Source: Paeniglutamicibacter kerguelensis
Lineage (GTDB): Bacteria; Actinomycetota; Actinomycetes; Actinomycetales; Micrococcaceae
Assembly: GCF_017876535.1 (NCBI RefSeq)
Contig: NZ_JAGIOF010000001.1
Span: 2,728,001 to 2,792,000, forward strand
Length of the DNA: 64,000 bases
Direction: 5' to 3'
Position 1 is the first letter of the stretch, and each line of letters opens with the position of its first letter. The notes under the pieces were generated by a model. It did no database searches, was not told where the DNA came from, and saw only the letters and a list, made by a program, of their open reading frames with translations. Position numbers and translations under genes: made by a program. This document shows positions 8,563 to 17,317 of the stretch, piece by piece.

Positions 8563-9047
8563 GAGAGCACCTTGAAGTAATCAAATGGTTCCAGGCAATC
8601 CTTGCAGGAATAGAAGGCCTTGCAAGAGGTGGAACCGAAGCGGGAAAGTTCTTTGGTATTGAGCGAATGGCAGCGCGGGCATTTCACGGCCAGGCCGAGG
8701 GTCACCGGCCCGCGGTGGCCCTTGCCGGTGGGCGGGGCGATGCCGTATTCCTCGAGTTTGGCCTTGCCCGACTCGGTCATCCAGTCGGTGGTCCAGGCCG
8801 GTGAGAGCACCAGGTTCACCCTGACCTTCTCAAAGCCTTCCTCCCGGAAGGCAATGCCGAGGTCCTCGGTGATCGCGTCCATGGCCGGGCACCCCGAATA
8901 GGTGGGGGTGATGGTCACGTGAACCGTGCCCTCGGTGTCCTGTTGCACCGAGCGCAGAATCCCGAGGTCCTCGATGGTGAGAACGGGGATCTCGGGATCC
9001 GTGACCCGTGAGGCGATGTCGAGCAAGCGCTCGGTGGAAACAGACAC
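8559..9047 (-). CDS. paaD: PaaD, iron-sulfur assembly protein for the epoxidase
   Basis: A 162-aa protein of the MIP18/DUF59 family, needed to mature the phenylacetyl-CoA epoxidase system. The N-terminal DUF59 part includes DPEIPVLTIEDLGIL and YSGCPAMDAI. The C-terminal tail has a four-Cys cluster (CPRC, then SCKAFYSCKDC), typical of PaaD. The ATG lies 19 nt after the paaC stop. The gene is in its usual place between paaC and paaE. Confidence 0.93.
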   Translation of the reverse strand: MSVSTERLLDIASRVTDPEIPVLTIEDLGILRSVQQDTEGTVHVTITPTYSGCPAMDAITEDLGIAFREEGFEKVRVNLVLSPAWTTDWMTESGKAKLEEYGIAPPTGKGHRGPVTLGLAVKCPRCHSLNTKELSRFGSTSCKAFYSCKDCLEPFDYFKVLS

Positions 9048-9065
9048 GTTAGTCAGCCTCTTTCG

Positions 9066-9926
9066 TTACCAGGTGGCGCCGGGGTGCTTGCGCGCCAGCA
9101 CCTGCATTTCGGCCAGGATGAAGCCCATGTATTCGCTGGGCTGTCCCTGGCGGCCGAAGCTCATGGCCGAACCGGTCTTGGGAATTTCCAAGCCCGCATC
9201 GGCAAGCACGGCGGTGATTTCTTCGTCCCAGGCCGCACGCAGCGTGGACGGGCGGACGCCCGCGTCGCCGAGCACGTCGTAGAGCGGTTCGTCCTTGAAC
9301 ATCTCGTCAACGTACGGCCAGAGGATCTCCAGCGCGTGGCGCATCTTCTCGGCCGATTCCTCGGTGCCGAGGCCCAGGCGCAGCGTCCACTGGATGGCGT
9401 GGTCGCGGTGGTAGTCCACTTCCTTGACGGCCTTCGCGCAGATTGCCGCGATGGTTTCGTCCGAGGAATCCAGCAGTCGAGTGTAGAGCAGGTGCTGGAA
9501 GATCGAAACGATCAGCTGGCGCGCGATGGTCGTGCCGAAGTGGCCGTTTGGCTGCTGCACGATGTGCAGCGCGGTGAATTCCTCTTCCTCGCGGAAGTAG
9601 GCAAGGTCGTCCTCGGTCTTGTCCCAGGCCAGTGCGGCGTAGGAAAGGAAGGAACGGGCGTGGCCCAACTGGTCCAGGGCGATGTTGCCCAGGGCGATGT
9701 CTTCCTCGAGCTCGGGGCCGCGGGAGATCCAGTCGGAGAGCCGCTGCGCAAGGATCAGGGCGTCGTCGCCCAGGCGAAGGGCGTACTGCGCGACCTCTTC
9801 GCTCGGGGCGGTCTGCTGGATGGCAATGTCCTCCGGGCGCAGTGCGTTGCCCGGGGTGACCCGGGTCGCCGAGGCGCTCGCGTCGCCGAAGCTGTCCAGG
9901 GAGTGGTCGATGTCGTGTGCGCTCAC
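9066..9926 (-). CDS. paaC: phenylacetyl-CoA epoxidase subunit PaaC
   Basis: The structural subunit of the epoxidase (286 aa), ferritin-like but without a working diiron site; it forms the heterodimer core with PaaA. The all-helical pattern and segments such as ISRGPELEEDIALGNIALDQ and VDYHRDHAIQWTLRLG match the family. It begins with ATG overlapping the paaB stop as ATGA. About 35 N-terminal residues precede the conserved start, slightly longer than the E. coli protein. Confidence 0.93.
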   Translation of the reverse strand: MSAHDIDHSLDSFGDASASATRVTPGNALRPEDIAIQQTAPSEEVAQYALRLGDDALILAQRLSDWISRGPELEEDIALGNIALDQLGHARSFLSYAALAWDKTEDDLAYFREEEEFTALHIVQQPNGHFGTTIARQLIVSIFQHLLYTRLLDSSDETIAAICAKAVKEVDYHRDHAIQWTLRLGLGTEESAEKMRHALEILWPYVDEMFKDEPLYDVLGDAGVRPSTLRAAWDEEITAVLADAGLEIPKTGSAMSFGRQGQPSEYMGFILAEMQVLARKHPGATW

Positions 9927-10216
9927 AGGTGCTTCACGCCTTCGCTCTTGGTGTAGTAGGTTGCGTGGCGGTAGTCCTTGCCCTGCGGGGACTCAAAGAA
10001 CTGGCCCTTGGCGTCCGGGTCGGAGGCAATGATGTCGTTGGAGTTCACGATCCACAGGGACACGCCCTCGTTGCGGCGGGTGTACAAGTCGCGTGCGTTG
10101 CGAAGTGCCATTTCCGCATCCGGGGCATGCAAGGATCCGGCGTGCACGTGCGAGAGTCCGCGTGAGGAACGGACGAATACTTCCCAAAGCGGCCAGGCGC
10201 TGTTGTTTTCACTCAT
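9923..10216 (-). CDS. paaB: phenylacetyl-CoA epoxidase subunit PaaB
   Basis: A small 97-aa subunit that bridges PaaAC units in the multicomponent epoxidase. The characteristic N-terminal WEVFVRSSRGLSHVHAGSLH and the middle ALRNARDLYTRRNEG are visible. It lies 3 nt downstream of paaA and overlaps paaC by 4 nt, so translation of A, B and C is tightly linked. Confidence 0.95.
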   Translation of the reverse strand: MSENNSAWPLWEVFVRSSRGLSHVHAGSLHAPDAEMALRNARDLYTRRNEGVSLWIVNSNDIIASDPDAKGQFFESPQGKDYRHATYYTKSEGVKHL

Positions 10217-10219
10217 TGT

Positions 10220-11209
10220 TTAGGCAACCTCAGTCTTTCGAGCCATCTTTGCGGCGTAGGCCGCTGCTGCTTCACGAACCCATGCGCCTTCAGCGTGGGC
10301 CTGGCGGCGGCGTTCCAACCGCTGGGAGTTCACCGGACCGTTGCCGGCGATCACCGCCTTGAATTCTTCCCAGTCAAGTTCCTTGTGGATCCACTTGCCG
10401 GATTCCTCGTCGAAGTGCAATTCCGGATCGGGCAGGGTCAGTCCAAGGACCTTGACCTGCTCGGCGATCATGCCGACGAAGCGCTGGCGCAGTTCGTCAT
10501 TGGAATGGCGCTTGATGCGCCATTCCATCGACTGCTTGGAGTTCGGGGACTCGTCATCGGTCGGGCCGAACATCATCAGGGCCGGGGCGTAGAAGCGGTT
10601 GATGGCGTCCTGCGCCATCTTCTTCTGGGTCTCGGTGCCGTTGGCGAGCTCGAGCAGGATTTCGAAGCCCTGGCGCTGGTGGAAGGATTCTTCCTTGCAC
10701 ACGCGGACCATGGCCCGGCCGTACGGGCCGTAGGAGGCGCGGCACAGCGGGACCTGGTTGGCGATTGCTGCACCGTCCACAAGCCAACCAATGGCGCCCA
10801 TGTCTGCCCAGGAACGCGCCGGGTAGTTGAAGATCGAGGAGTACTTTGCGCGGCCGCTGAGCAACTGCTCGTTGAGCTCGTCGCGCGGGGTGCCGAGGGT
10901 TTCGGCCGCGGAGTAGAGGTACAGGCCGTGGCCCGCCTCGTCCTGCACCTTGGCCATCAGGATGGCCTTGCGCTTCAGCGACGGAGCGCGGGTGATCCAG
11001 TTTGCCTCGGGCTGCATTCCGATGATCTCGGAGTGCGCGTGCTGGGAAACCTGACGCGTGAGCGTCTTGCGGTACGCCTCAGGCATCCAGTCGCGTGGTT
11101 CGATGCGGGAATCTTCGGCGATGATCGCGTCGAAGCGATCCTTGCCTGCTTGCTCCTCAGGAGAAAGTACCGCGGATAGTTTTCCGCCGCTTTCATTCTG
11201 CGCAGCCAT
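10220..11209 (-). CDS. paaA: phenylacetyl-CoA epoxidase catalytic subunit PaaA
   Basis: The catalytic diiron monooxygenase subunit (329 aa), which forms the 1,2-epoxide of phenylacetyl-CoA. Diiron-ligand motifs are visible as [12 protein letters not shown] near residue 100 and [14 protein letters not shown] near 180. ATG 11209 is chosen because GAGG lies 8 nt upstream; an in-frame GTG at 11218 would put the start within the SD sequence. It is the first gene of paaABCDE-paaG. A PaaR-type palindrome lies 35-56 nt upstream of the start, so repression relieved by phenylacetyl-CoA is expected. Confidence 0.95.
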   Translation of the reverse strand: MAAQNESGGKLSAVLSPEEQAGKDRFDAIIAEDSRIEPRDWMPEAYRKTLTRQVSQHAHSEIIGMQPEANWITRAPSLKRKAILMAKVQDEAGHGLYLYSAAETLGTPRDELNEQLLSGRAKYSSIFNYPARSWADMGAIGWLVDGAAIANQVPLCRASYGPYGRAMVRVCKEESFHQRQGFEILLELANGTETQKKMAQDAINRFYAPALMMFGPTDDESPNSKQSMEWRIKRHSNDELRQRFVGMIAEQVKVLGLTLPDPELHFDEESGKWIHKELDWEEFKAVIAGNGPVNSQRLERRRQAHAEGAWVREAAAAYAAKMARKTEVA

Positions 11210-11243
11210 AGTGCTCACCTCACTGTGACAAAAAGATTTATTT

Positions 11244-11265
11244 ACTGACCGTTCGTTCAGGATAT
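11244..11265. promoter_or_regulatory. PaaR operator upstream of paaA
   Basis: An imperfect palindrome with core ACCGTTCGTTCAGG at 11248-11261, preceded by ACTG. The left half matches the half-site ACTNACCG reported for corynebacterial PaaR. The same element occurs before paaI-paaK, paaZ and paaJ in this window. Confidence 0.75.
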
Positions 11266-11412
11266 GCGGATCGTAACCTTTTCGTCAATCGGTTACGGGC
11301 CCGAAATCTCGATCCCTTCTCTGGGCAGGCTTGCCAGTTAGATATGCAAGCTAGTTGTGAAAACGCCTCCAGCCGGAAACGAAACAGGTTCCGACCCTAG
11401 TCAGCACACAAC

Positions 11413-11715
11413 ATGACCCAGCGGCTGACTCAGGGCAAGGCTAGGATGGCGTGCCCCGAAACCACCGAAACCGGACCGTCCTACGGGTACGCGATCATCG
11501 CGGCGCTGTAGAAGCCGGGCTCTGCATCGTCAAGGGTGGCACGCACGATCCGCTGTTGACGCGCTTGAAGCCGCGGGGCCGGTGAAGACCGAATGGCAGG
11601 CTGGATGCGGCGGCCCCGGTCGCAAATACTTTGCGTTCACCCGAGCGGGCAACCCGCCCTGGACGAACAGGGCAGCAGTGGTCCCGATTCGCCATGAACC
11701 GAGACCACTGGCGTT
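11413..11715 (+). pseudogene. PadR-family regulator, decayed
   Basis: A clear remnant of a PadR winged-helix repressor in pieces. From ATG 11413 the frame reads MTQRLTQ, then TGPSYGYAIIAAL, and stops at TAG. In the next frame follow AGLCIVKGGTHDPLLTRLK and a TGA, then in a third frame GPVKTEWQAGCGGPGRKY and FAFTRAG. A last piece reads LDEQGQQWSRF in yet another phase. These segments are the usual PadR order (helix 1, recognition region with YPLLTRLE, wing with GGPGRKYY). One in-frame stop and at least three frameshifts show it is dead. No partner membrane gene remains. It fills most of an otherwise empty 777-bp gap. Confidence 0.85.
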
Positions 11716-11995
11716 TGATCCGCACCTTGGCGCAGGCCGGTCACCGAGCTACCCGCAAGTACAAGACGTCAGATGTGTCGACAGATGACCTTGTGTGTCA
11801 AACGGGGCTGTTAGCTGCCCAACCGACCGGATAAACACGTCGCCGCGTGACTGCACATGCCGCTCCGTGACCGGCATCTGGCGCAAAAAGCGGGGCATCG
11901 GGAGGATGGATTCACTCCCCCACGGCAGTCCACCCCGGTGAACCTGCCCGCCAGACGGTCCGACCCCGTACCGGACCACCACGGAAAGCCCCCTC
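11716..11995 (+). other. leader region of metNIQ, no gene seen
   Basis: 280 bp between the PadR remnant and metN. It contains small GC-rich hairpins (for example ATGCCG/CGGCAT at about 11857-11877 and GGTCCG/CGGACC at about 11956-11977) but I could not match it to a SAM-I or SAM-IV riboswitch or to a McbR box. It probably holds the metNIQ promoter. Confidence 0.4.
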
Positions 11996-13042
11996 ATGAT
12001 CAGCCTCAAAAACCTCACAAAGGTCTATGGACACGGCGCCAACGCCGTCACCGTCCTCGACGGCCTTGACGTGGAGGTTGCAAGCGGCGAAATCCTTGCG
12101 GTTGTCGGCCCCTCGGGCGCCGGCAAAAGCACGCTCGCCCAATGCATCAACCTCTTGGAACGGCCAACCTCGGGGCAGGTCATCGTCAACGGCGAAGACC
12201 TCGCCGGACTGCCGGAGCACAAGCTCCGGGTGGCCCGCCGCCGCATCGGCACCGTCTTCCAGTCCGCCAGCTTGCTCTCCCGGCGCACTGCCGCCCAAAA
12301 CATCGCCCTGCCGCTCGAATACCTGGGCGTCACGCCCGCCGAAGCCAAATCGAGGGTGGCAGAGCTGCTCGATCGAGTCGGGCTTTCGCACCGCGCGGAC
12401 CACTACCCGTTCGAGCTTTCCGGCGGCCAGCTGCAGCGTGTGGGCATCGCCCGGGCGCTGGCGCTGCGCCCCTCGGTGTTGCTTTCCGACGAGGCGACCT
12501 CCGGCCTTGACCCGGAAACCACGCGGTCGGTGGTGGCGCTGTTGCGCCAATTGCGCGACGACCTTGACCTGGCGGTCGTCTTCATCACCCATGAAATGGA
12601 CACCGTCCTGCACGTCGCCGACTCGGCGGCGCGGCTGGACCACGGCCGGATCGCGGAGCAGGGTTCCCTGGTGGACCTGCTCACCGACCACGATTCCGCT
12701 TTGGGCCGGGCCCTGCAGCCGCACCTGTCCCCCGCCGAACCTGGCGCGGGTTCCCGGGCCTGGTACGTGACCTACGATTCGCGCACCGTCCCGGCCGACT
12801 GGCTGCAGCTGGTCTCGGCCGAGATCGGCGAGCCAGTCGCGCTGCTGGCAGCCACCATCCAGAGCATCGACGGAACCAGCACCGGCAACGCCACGGTGGG
12901 GCTGCGCGCCGAGGCCCGCCGGGTCCAGCGCGCCTTTGCCCGCCACGGCCTGCGCGCCACGCTGCGTCCCGAGTCCGGCCCGGGGATTCCCGCACCGTCC
13001 GGGGCCGACGCCAAGGAAGAGGGGCAGCTCCAATGGGCCTGA
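11996..13042 (+). CDS. metN: methionine ABC transporter ATP-binding protein MetN
   Basis: ATPase of a methionine importer, 348 aa. Walker A is GPSGAGKST near residue 39, the signature ELSGGQLQRVGIARALA near 140 and Walker B VLLSDEATSGLDPETT near 160, with the H-loop in FITHEMD. A C-terminal NIL/ACT-like domain (about 250-330) is the methionine sensor that inhibits transport when methionine is plentiful, which separates MetN from general amino acid ATPases. The SD (GGAAAG) is weak. metI follows with a 10-nt overlap and then metQ. Confidence 0.92.
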   Translation: MISLKNLTKVYGHGANAVTVLDGLDVEVASGEILAVVGPSGAGKSTLAQCINLLERPTSGQVIVNGEDLAGLPEHKLRVARRRIGTVFQSASLLSRRTAAQNIALPLEYLGVTPAEAKSRVAELLDRVGLSHRADHYPFELSGGQLQRVGIARALALRPSVLLSDEATSGLDPETTRSVVALLRQLRDDLDLAVVFITHEMDTVLHVADSAARLDHGRIAEQGSLVDLLTDHDSALGRALQPHLSPAEPGAGSRAWYVTYDSRTVPADWLQLVSAEIGEPVALLAATIQSIDGTSTGNATVGLRAEARRVQRAFARHGLRATLRPESGPGIPAPSGADAKEEGQLQWA

Positions 13043-13749
13043 TGGTTTCCTCCGCGGTGCATGTCCGCGCCCTGTCCGACACCCCCGTTCCGGAGCTGCC
13101 GGCGCTGCTGCTCCCGGCGCTGGGCGAGACCCTGGCGATGGTCGGGATCGTCATGGCGATCGTGGTGGCAATCGGCACCCCGATCGCCGTCGCCCTGCAC
13201 AACATGGCGCCGGGTGGGCTCTTCGAGCACCGTGGCGTCTACGGGGTGCTGAGCTGGATCGTCAACATCGGCCGGTCCCTCCCGTTCCTGGTGCTGATGG
13301 CCGCGATCGTCCCGTTCACCCGGTTCGTCACGGGCACGAACATCGGCATTGCCGCGGCCATCGTCCCCATGTCGCTGGCGGGCATCCCGTTCTTCGCCCG
13401 GCTCGTGGAGAACTGCCTGCGCGATGTGCCCCGCTCGGTCACCCAGGCGGCACGGGCCTCCGGTGGCTCTCCCCTGCAGATCATCCGCACCGCGCAACTC
13501 GGCGAGGCGGTTCCCGCGATCCTCGGCGGGCTGACCATCAACACCATCGCGATGATCGAGTACTCGGCCATCGCCGGGACCATCGGCGCCGGCGGCATCG
13601 GCTACGTTGCGGTGACCTACGGCTACCAGCGATTCGACCAGACGGTCATGCTGGCCACCGTGCTGCTACTGATCCTCATGGTCACCGTCGTCCAGCTGGT
13701 TGGCGATGCCCTGGTGCGGGCGGCAACCCCGCACCTGCGCCGCCGCTAG
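13033..13749 (+). CDS. metI: methionine ABC transporter permease MetI
   Basis: A 238-aa inner-membrane permease with about five hydrophobic helices. The EAA-loop motif that contacts MetN lies around residues 138-157 (VTQAARASGGSPLQIIRTAQ), and IEYSAIAGTIGAGGIGYVAV follows, as in MetI proteins. ATG 13033 has GAGGGG 8 nt upstream. It overlaps the end of metN by 10 nt, so translation is coupled. Confidence 0.92.
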   Translation: MGLMVSSAVHVRALSDTPVPELPALLLPALGETLAMVGIVMAIVVAIGTPIAVALHNMAPGGLFEHRGVYGVLSWIVNIGRSLPFLVLMAAIVPFTRFVTGTNIGIAAAIVPMSLAGIPFFARLVENCLRDVPRSVTQAARASGGSPLQIIRTAQLGEAVPAILGGLTINTIAMIEYSAIAGTIGAGGIGYVAVTYGYQRFDQTVMLATVLLLILMVTVVQLVGDALVRAATPHLRRR

Positions 13750-13836
13750 CAAACAACACTTTTCATCCACGCACACCAAGCCGGAACGTCTCCCCCGTTC
13801 CAGGCACCACCCCCCCACACCGGAAAGAGAACTCCC

Positions 13837-14751
13837 ATGACCACCACGGACACCAAAACCACAAGCGAGCCCGAGTCCCACGGATTCACCATCCAGAAGA
13901 AAAAGAAGTGGCCCTGGGCCGTCGGCGCGCTGGCAGTAGTCGCCGCGGTCGCCGCAACCGTGGCCATCAATGCGGGTTCCGGAGACAAGTCGCCGAACAA
14001 CGTCGCGGGCGCCACCCTGACGGTTGTCACGGCCGAAGGCAACCATGCCGAACAGGCGTTGGTGAACTTCGTCGCCGAAAACGTGGCGCCCAAGTACGGC
14101 ATCAAGGTCGCATTCAAGGGCCTTGCCGATTCGACGACGCTGAACCGCGCGGTGTCCACCGGCGAGGTTGCGGGAACCATCTACCAGCACAAGCTTTGGC
14201 TGTCCCAGGTGCTGGAGGCCAACCCGGACTTCAAGCTCAACGCGGCAACCCCCGTCTTCCGCTGGGGCTTCGGGATCTGGAGCCAGAAGTACAAGTCGGT
14301 GGATGAGATTCCCGACGGGGCCACCATTTCCCTCTACTCCGACCCGGCCAACGAGGCCCAGGGGCTTTGGCTCCTGGAGCGCGCCGGGCTGCTCAAGCTT
14401 GCCGACGGGGTCAACAAGTGGGAAGCAACGCAGAAGGACATCGTGGAGAACCCCAAGGGGATCAAGATCAAGTTGCTTGACTTCGCGGCACAGTCCCGCG
14501 CGCTGCCGGACCTGGATGCGGCCGTCGGCTACACCGAGTACTACGTCTCGGCCAAGATCCCGCTCGAGCAGCAGATCTTTGCCCCGGCGGCGCCCGACGA
14601 GTTTGCCGGGCAGCTGACCATCGGCACCGAGTACCAGGACACCGAAAACGTGAAGAACCTGGTCAAGGCGTTCCAGGATCCCGCCGTGCAGGAATTCCTG
14701 CGCACCGATCCGTCGGTCAAGGACCTACTGGTCCCCATCGACGCCAAGTAG
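13837..14751 (+). CDS. metQ: methionine-binding protein MetQ (NlpA family), membrane-anchored
   Basis: Substrate-binding protein of the MetNIQ importer, 304 aa. An NlpA-type domain spans about 60-304 and includes VTAEGNHAEQALVNF and GTIYQHKLWLSQ. The N-terminus is unusual: about 28 polar residues ending in KKKKWPW, then one hydrophobic helix (about 29-46) and no lipobox cysteine. It is therefore predicted to be held by an uncleaved N-in signal anchor rather than by a lipid, unlike most NlpA proteins in Gram-positive bacteria. The gene is 87 bp downstream of metI in the same operon and is followed by a strong terminator. Confidence 0.88.
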   Translation: MTTTDTKTTSEPESHGFTIQKKKKWPWAVGALAVVAAVAATVAINAGSGDKSPNNVAGATLTVVTAEGNHAEQALVNFVAENVAPKYGIKVAFKGLADSTTLNRAVSTGEVAGTIYQHKLWLSQVLEANPDFKLNAATPVFRWGFGIWSQKYKSVDEIPDGATISLYSDPANEAQGLWLLERAGLLKLADGVNKWEATQKDIVENPKGIKIKLLDFAAQSRALPDLDAAVGYTEYYVSAKIPLEQQIFAPAAPDEFAGQLTIGTEYQDTENVKNLVKAFQDPAVQEFLRTDPSVKDLLVPIDAK

Positions 14752-14779
14752 CATCCGGCCTTACGGGCCCAAAAAGCAA

Positions 14780-14826
14780 AACCCCCGTGGTTGCACCGAA
14801 GAGATCTCGGTGCAGCCACGGGGGTT
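14780..14826. terminator. bidirectional terminator after metQ
   Basis: A 20-bp stem with one wobble pair (14780-14799 and 14807-14826) and a 7-nt loop lies between the converging metQ and doxX genes. Confidence 0.85.
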
Positions 14827-14841
14827 CGCCCGTTTGGCGGC

Positions 14842-15288
14842 TTAGGCGTGAAGCGTGGACTTTGCCCGGGAGCGTCCAAGGATGAAACGATCAACGGCAA
14901 TCCGCCCGGGGCCCATCAGTGCGATGGCAGCGGCTCCGGCGGCAAGGGCCAGCACCAGCTCGAATCCGCCGTTCTCGACGAAGACACCCGCCGGGGCGTG
15001 CACCAGGACCAGCGCACCGAGCATGTTCAGCGCCAGCAGCGCCGCAAAGACGCGGGTCAGCACGCCCAGCATCAAGGCAATGCCGCCGACCAGTTCAAGC
15101 GTGGCCACGACCGGGGCCACCAGTTCAGCCGCCGGAACGCCCATTTGGCCAAAGGCCGCCGTCGTTCCGTCCAGGGTGAACTGGACGTATTTTTGCCATC
15201 CGTGCGCGGCGAACAGGAATCCGACCACCACCCGCAGTAGCGTCTGGGTGGCGGTTGTCAGTGCGGGGTTTTTCGAAAAAGCATTCAT
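14842..15288 (-). CDS. DoxX-family membrane protein
   Basis: A 148-aa protein with four hydrophobic helices and the DoxX-like start LLRVVVGFLFAAHGWQKY, followed by a GVPAAELVAPVVATLELVGG loop-helix. ATG 15288 is chosen (AAGGA 8 nt upstream) because the longer open frame has an N-terminus unlike the family. DoxX proteins are small quinone-linked or redox-associated membrane subunits whose function in actinobacteria is mostly unknown. It is a single gene between a terminator and its own promoter region. Confidence 0.85.
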   Translation of the reverse strand: MNAFSKNPALTTATQTLLRVVVGFLFAAHGWQKYVQFTLDGTTAAFGQMGVPAAELVAPVVATLELVGGIALMLGVLTRVFAALLALNMLGALVLVHAPAGVFVENGGFELVLALAAGAAAIALMGPGRIAVDRFILGRSRAKSTLHA

Positions 15289-15555
15289 CGGTAGTGTCCT
15301 TGGGGGTTTCTGGTGGTCGCAGCCTCCACCGGTGGCGGATGGCGCGGCGGCCCGGGTTCGGCCGGTCCGCTGTTTCTGGTTCAAGCTTTCCATTAAATTA
15401 GTTGAAGATTCAAGTGTTGTGAGATTTGCCTCGACGAATGTGACGCCACGTTGCCAGGGCACCGTGCCGGTACGGCAGGCCGGAGATAGTCGTTCGCTAA
15501 CGTTTTGGGCGAAACGCCCCGCCTGTTGAGGATCTTTGGAGGTTCGACCGGCAAC

Positions 15556-16374
15556 ATGGGAACCATGAGCTCACGCCTTGCCGCCCTTCGCATCGCAACC
15601 GCTGCCGCCCTGGCACTTTCCCTGGCCGGTTGTTCGGCCCCGTTGAGCGAAAAATGGGTGCGATATTCGTTCGCCCAGGCCCCCGAGGACTCCGGACAGG
15701 CAACCGCGACGCCTCCGGCCACGGCATCGTCGGTGGAGCCCCAAGCGGAGCGGACTCCGCCGAACTGCAGCAAGGTCAAATGCGTGGCATTGACCTTCGA
15801 CGACGGACCCGGCAAGTACACCCCTGAGCTGTTGTCCCTGCTGGACCAGTACGACGCCAAGGCGACGTTCTTCCTGATTGGAGGCAACGTCAAGAAGCAC
15901 CCGCAGATCGTGCGCGACGAGGTCGCCAAGGGCCACGAAATCGGTAACCACACCTGGTCGCACGAGGACCTGACGAAGGTCTCGGTTGCCGCGGCCAAGC
16001 GAGACATGCAAAAGACCGATGATGCCATCAAGGAGGCCGCGGGTGTCGACCCGACTTTGGTCCGGCCGCCGTTTGGTTCGCTTCCGGCATCGCTGAAAAA
16101 GAATCTCTCCGTGCCCATCGCGCTGTGGGACGTGGACACGCTCGATTGGCAAACGCGCAACACCAAGTCCACGATCAAGACCGCGGAGAAGATCGTTCCC
16201 GGATCCATCGTCCTGATGCATGACATCCACAAGTCGACCGTCGATGCCATGCCCACGATCCTCAAGGACCTGAGCACCAAGGGCTACCACTTCGTGACGG
16301 TCACCGAACTCATTGGCAGCCCGAAGCCGGGCATCGGTTACGGCTCGGGCCAACACCCCACGGCCAAGGACTGA
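15556..16374 (+). CDS. lipoprotein polysaccharide deacetylase (NodB domain)
   Basis: A 272-aa secreted lipoprotein. The signal peptide ends in the lipobox LSLAGC, so the protein is tethered outside the membrane. The NodB/carbohydrate esterase 4 domain (about 75-250) shows TFDDGPG (catalytic base and metal Asp), HTWSH (metal-binding His pair), RPPFGSLP and the late motif VLMHD. It probably removes acetyl groups from peptidoglycan or another wall glycan. ATG 15556 follows GGAGG by 12 nt; ATG 15565 is an alternative. A Ser/Thr/Pro-rich linker of about 30 residues joins lipid anchor and enzyme. Confidence 0.9.
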   Translation: MGTMSSRLAALRIATAAALALSLAGCSAPLSEKWVRYSFAQAPEDSGQATATPPATASSVEPQAERTPPNCSKVKCVALTFDDGPGKYTPELLSLLDQYDAKATFFLIGGNVKKHPQIVRDEVAKGHEIGNHTWSHEDLTKVSVAAAKRDMQKTDDAIKEAAGVDPTLVRPPFGSLPASLKKNLSVPIALWDVDTLDWQTRNTKSTIKTAEKIVPGSIVLMHDIHKSTVDAMPTILKDLSTKGYHFVTVTELIGSPKPGIGYGSGQHPTAKD

Positions 16375-16505
16375 ACCAAGGCCGCACACGTGCTGCCGTT
16401 CCCAGGGACATGCACCGCTGCTTCTTCAACCACGGTGGCTTGCAACCGGTGAAATGACTCGGTGGTTGGATCATGCCTTGCGTTGGTTCACCTGCAATCG
16501 TGGAA

Positions 16506-16539
16506 GCGCGCCGCGCCTCGAGTTCGAAGCACGGCGCGC
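16506..16539. terminator. hairpin between converging deacetylase and ABC operon
   Basis: GCGCGCCG and CGGCGCGC pair across an 18-nt loop 20 nt past the stop of the ABC ATPase gene. There is no clear U-run, so terminator activity is likely but not certain. Confidence 0.45.
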
Positions 16540-16558
16540 CCTCCCCTCCCGGCGTCCC

Positions 16559-17317
16559 TTAGAGGACCTTGGAGAGGAATTCCTTAGTGCGTGCCTGTTG
16601 CGGATTGCCGAAGAGGTCGGCAGGCTTGCCCGACTCGCAGACCACTCCGTCCGCCATGAACACCACCCGGTCGCCGATTTCCTTGGCGAAGCCCATCTCG
16701 TGGGTCACCAGGACCATGGTCATGCCTTCGGCCGCCAAATCGCGGATCACCTGAAGCACCTCGCCGACCATTTCCGGGTCAAGTGCACTGGTGGCTTCGT
16801 CAAAGAGCATGATGCCGGGGTTCATCGCCAGGGCCCGGGCAATGGCGACACGCTGCTTTTGCCCGCCCGACAAGGAAGCAGGCCGGGCGTTGGCCTTTTC
16901 CTGGAGCCCCACACGCGCAAGGAGCTTGAGGGCCTGCGCCTTGGCTTCGTCCTTCGTCGCCTTCTTGAGTTCCACGGGTGCCAGCATGATGTTTTCCATC
17001 ACCGACATGTGCGGGAACAGGTTGAAGTGCTGGAACACCATTCCCACGTGGCGGCGGACCTCGTTGATATCCACCTTCGGGTCGGTGACATCGAAGCCGT
17101 CCACGATAACGTGTCCATCGGAGATTTCCTCGAGCTTGTTCAAGCAACGAAGAAGGGTGGATTTGCCCGAACCCGAAGGTCCGATGACGCATACAACTTC
17201 GCCTTCGCGGATCTCCACGTCGATGCCCTTGAGCACCTCGTTGGTGCCGAATGACTTGCGCAGTCCCTTGACCGTGATTTTGGCGTTCTTCTGTGTTTCA
17301 GCCGTTGCTTCACTCAC
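16559..17317 (-). CDS. polar amino acid ABC transporter ATPase (GlnQ-like)
   Basis: A 252-aa ATPase of the polar amino acid uptake family. Walker [10 protein letters not shown] is near residue 48, the signature [18 protein letters not shown] near 148 and Walker [19 protein letters not shown] near 170, with VTHEMGFA as the H-loop. It overlaps the upstream binding protein-permease gene by 4 nt, so the two make one operon and one transporter. The probable substrate is glutamine, glutamate or another polar amino acid; the sequence does not tell which. Confidence 0.92.
   Translation of the reverse strand: MSEATAETQKNAKITVKGLRKSFGTNEVLKGIDVEIREGEVVCVIGPSGSGKSTLLRCLNKLEEISDGHVIVDGFDVTDPKVDINEVRRHVGMVFQHFNLFPHMSVMENIMLAPVELKKATKDEAKAQALKLLARVGLQEKANARPASLSGGQKQRVAIARALAMNPGIMLFDEATSALDPEMVGEVLQVIRDLAAEGMTMVLVTHEMGFAKEIGDRVVFMADGVVCESGKPADLFGNPQQARTKEFLSKVL

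Noticed and set aside
11716..11995. Possible SAM riboswitch before metNIQ
   Set aside because: Hairpins are present, but I could not align the conserved SAM-I or SAM-IV core elements. A covariance-model search would settle it.
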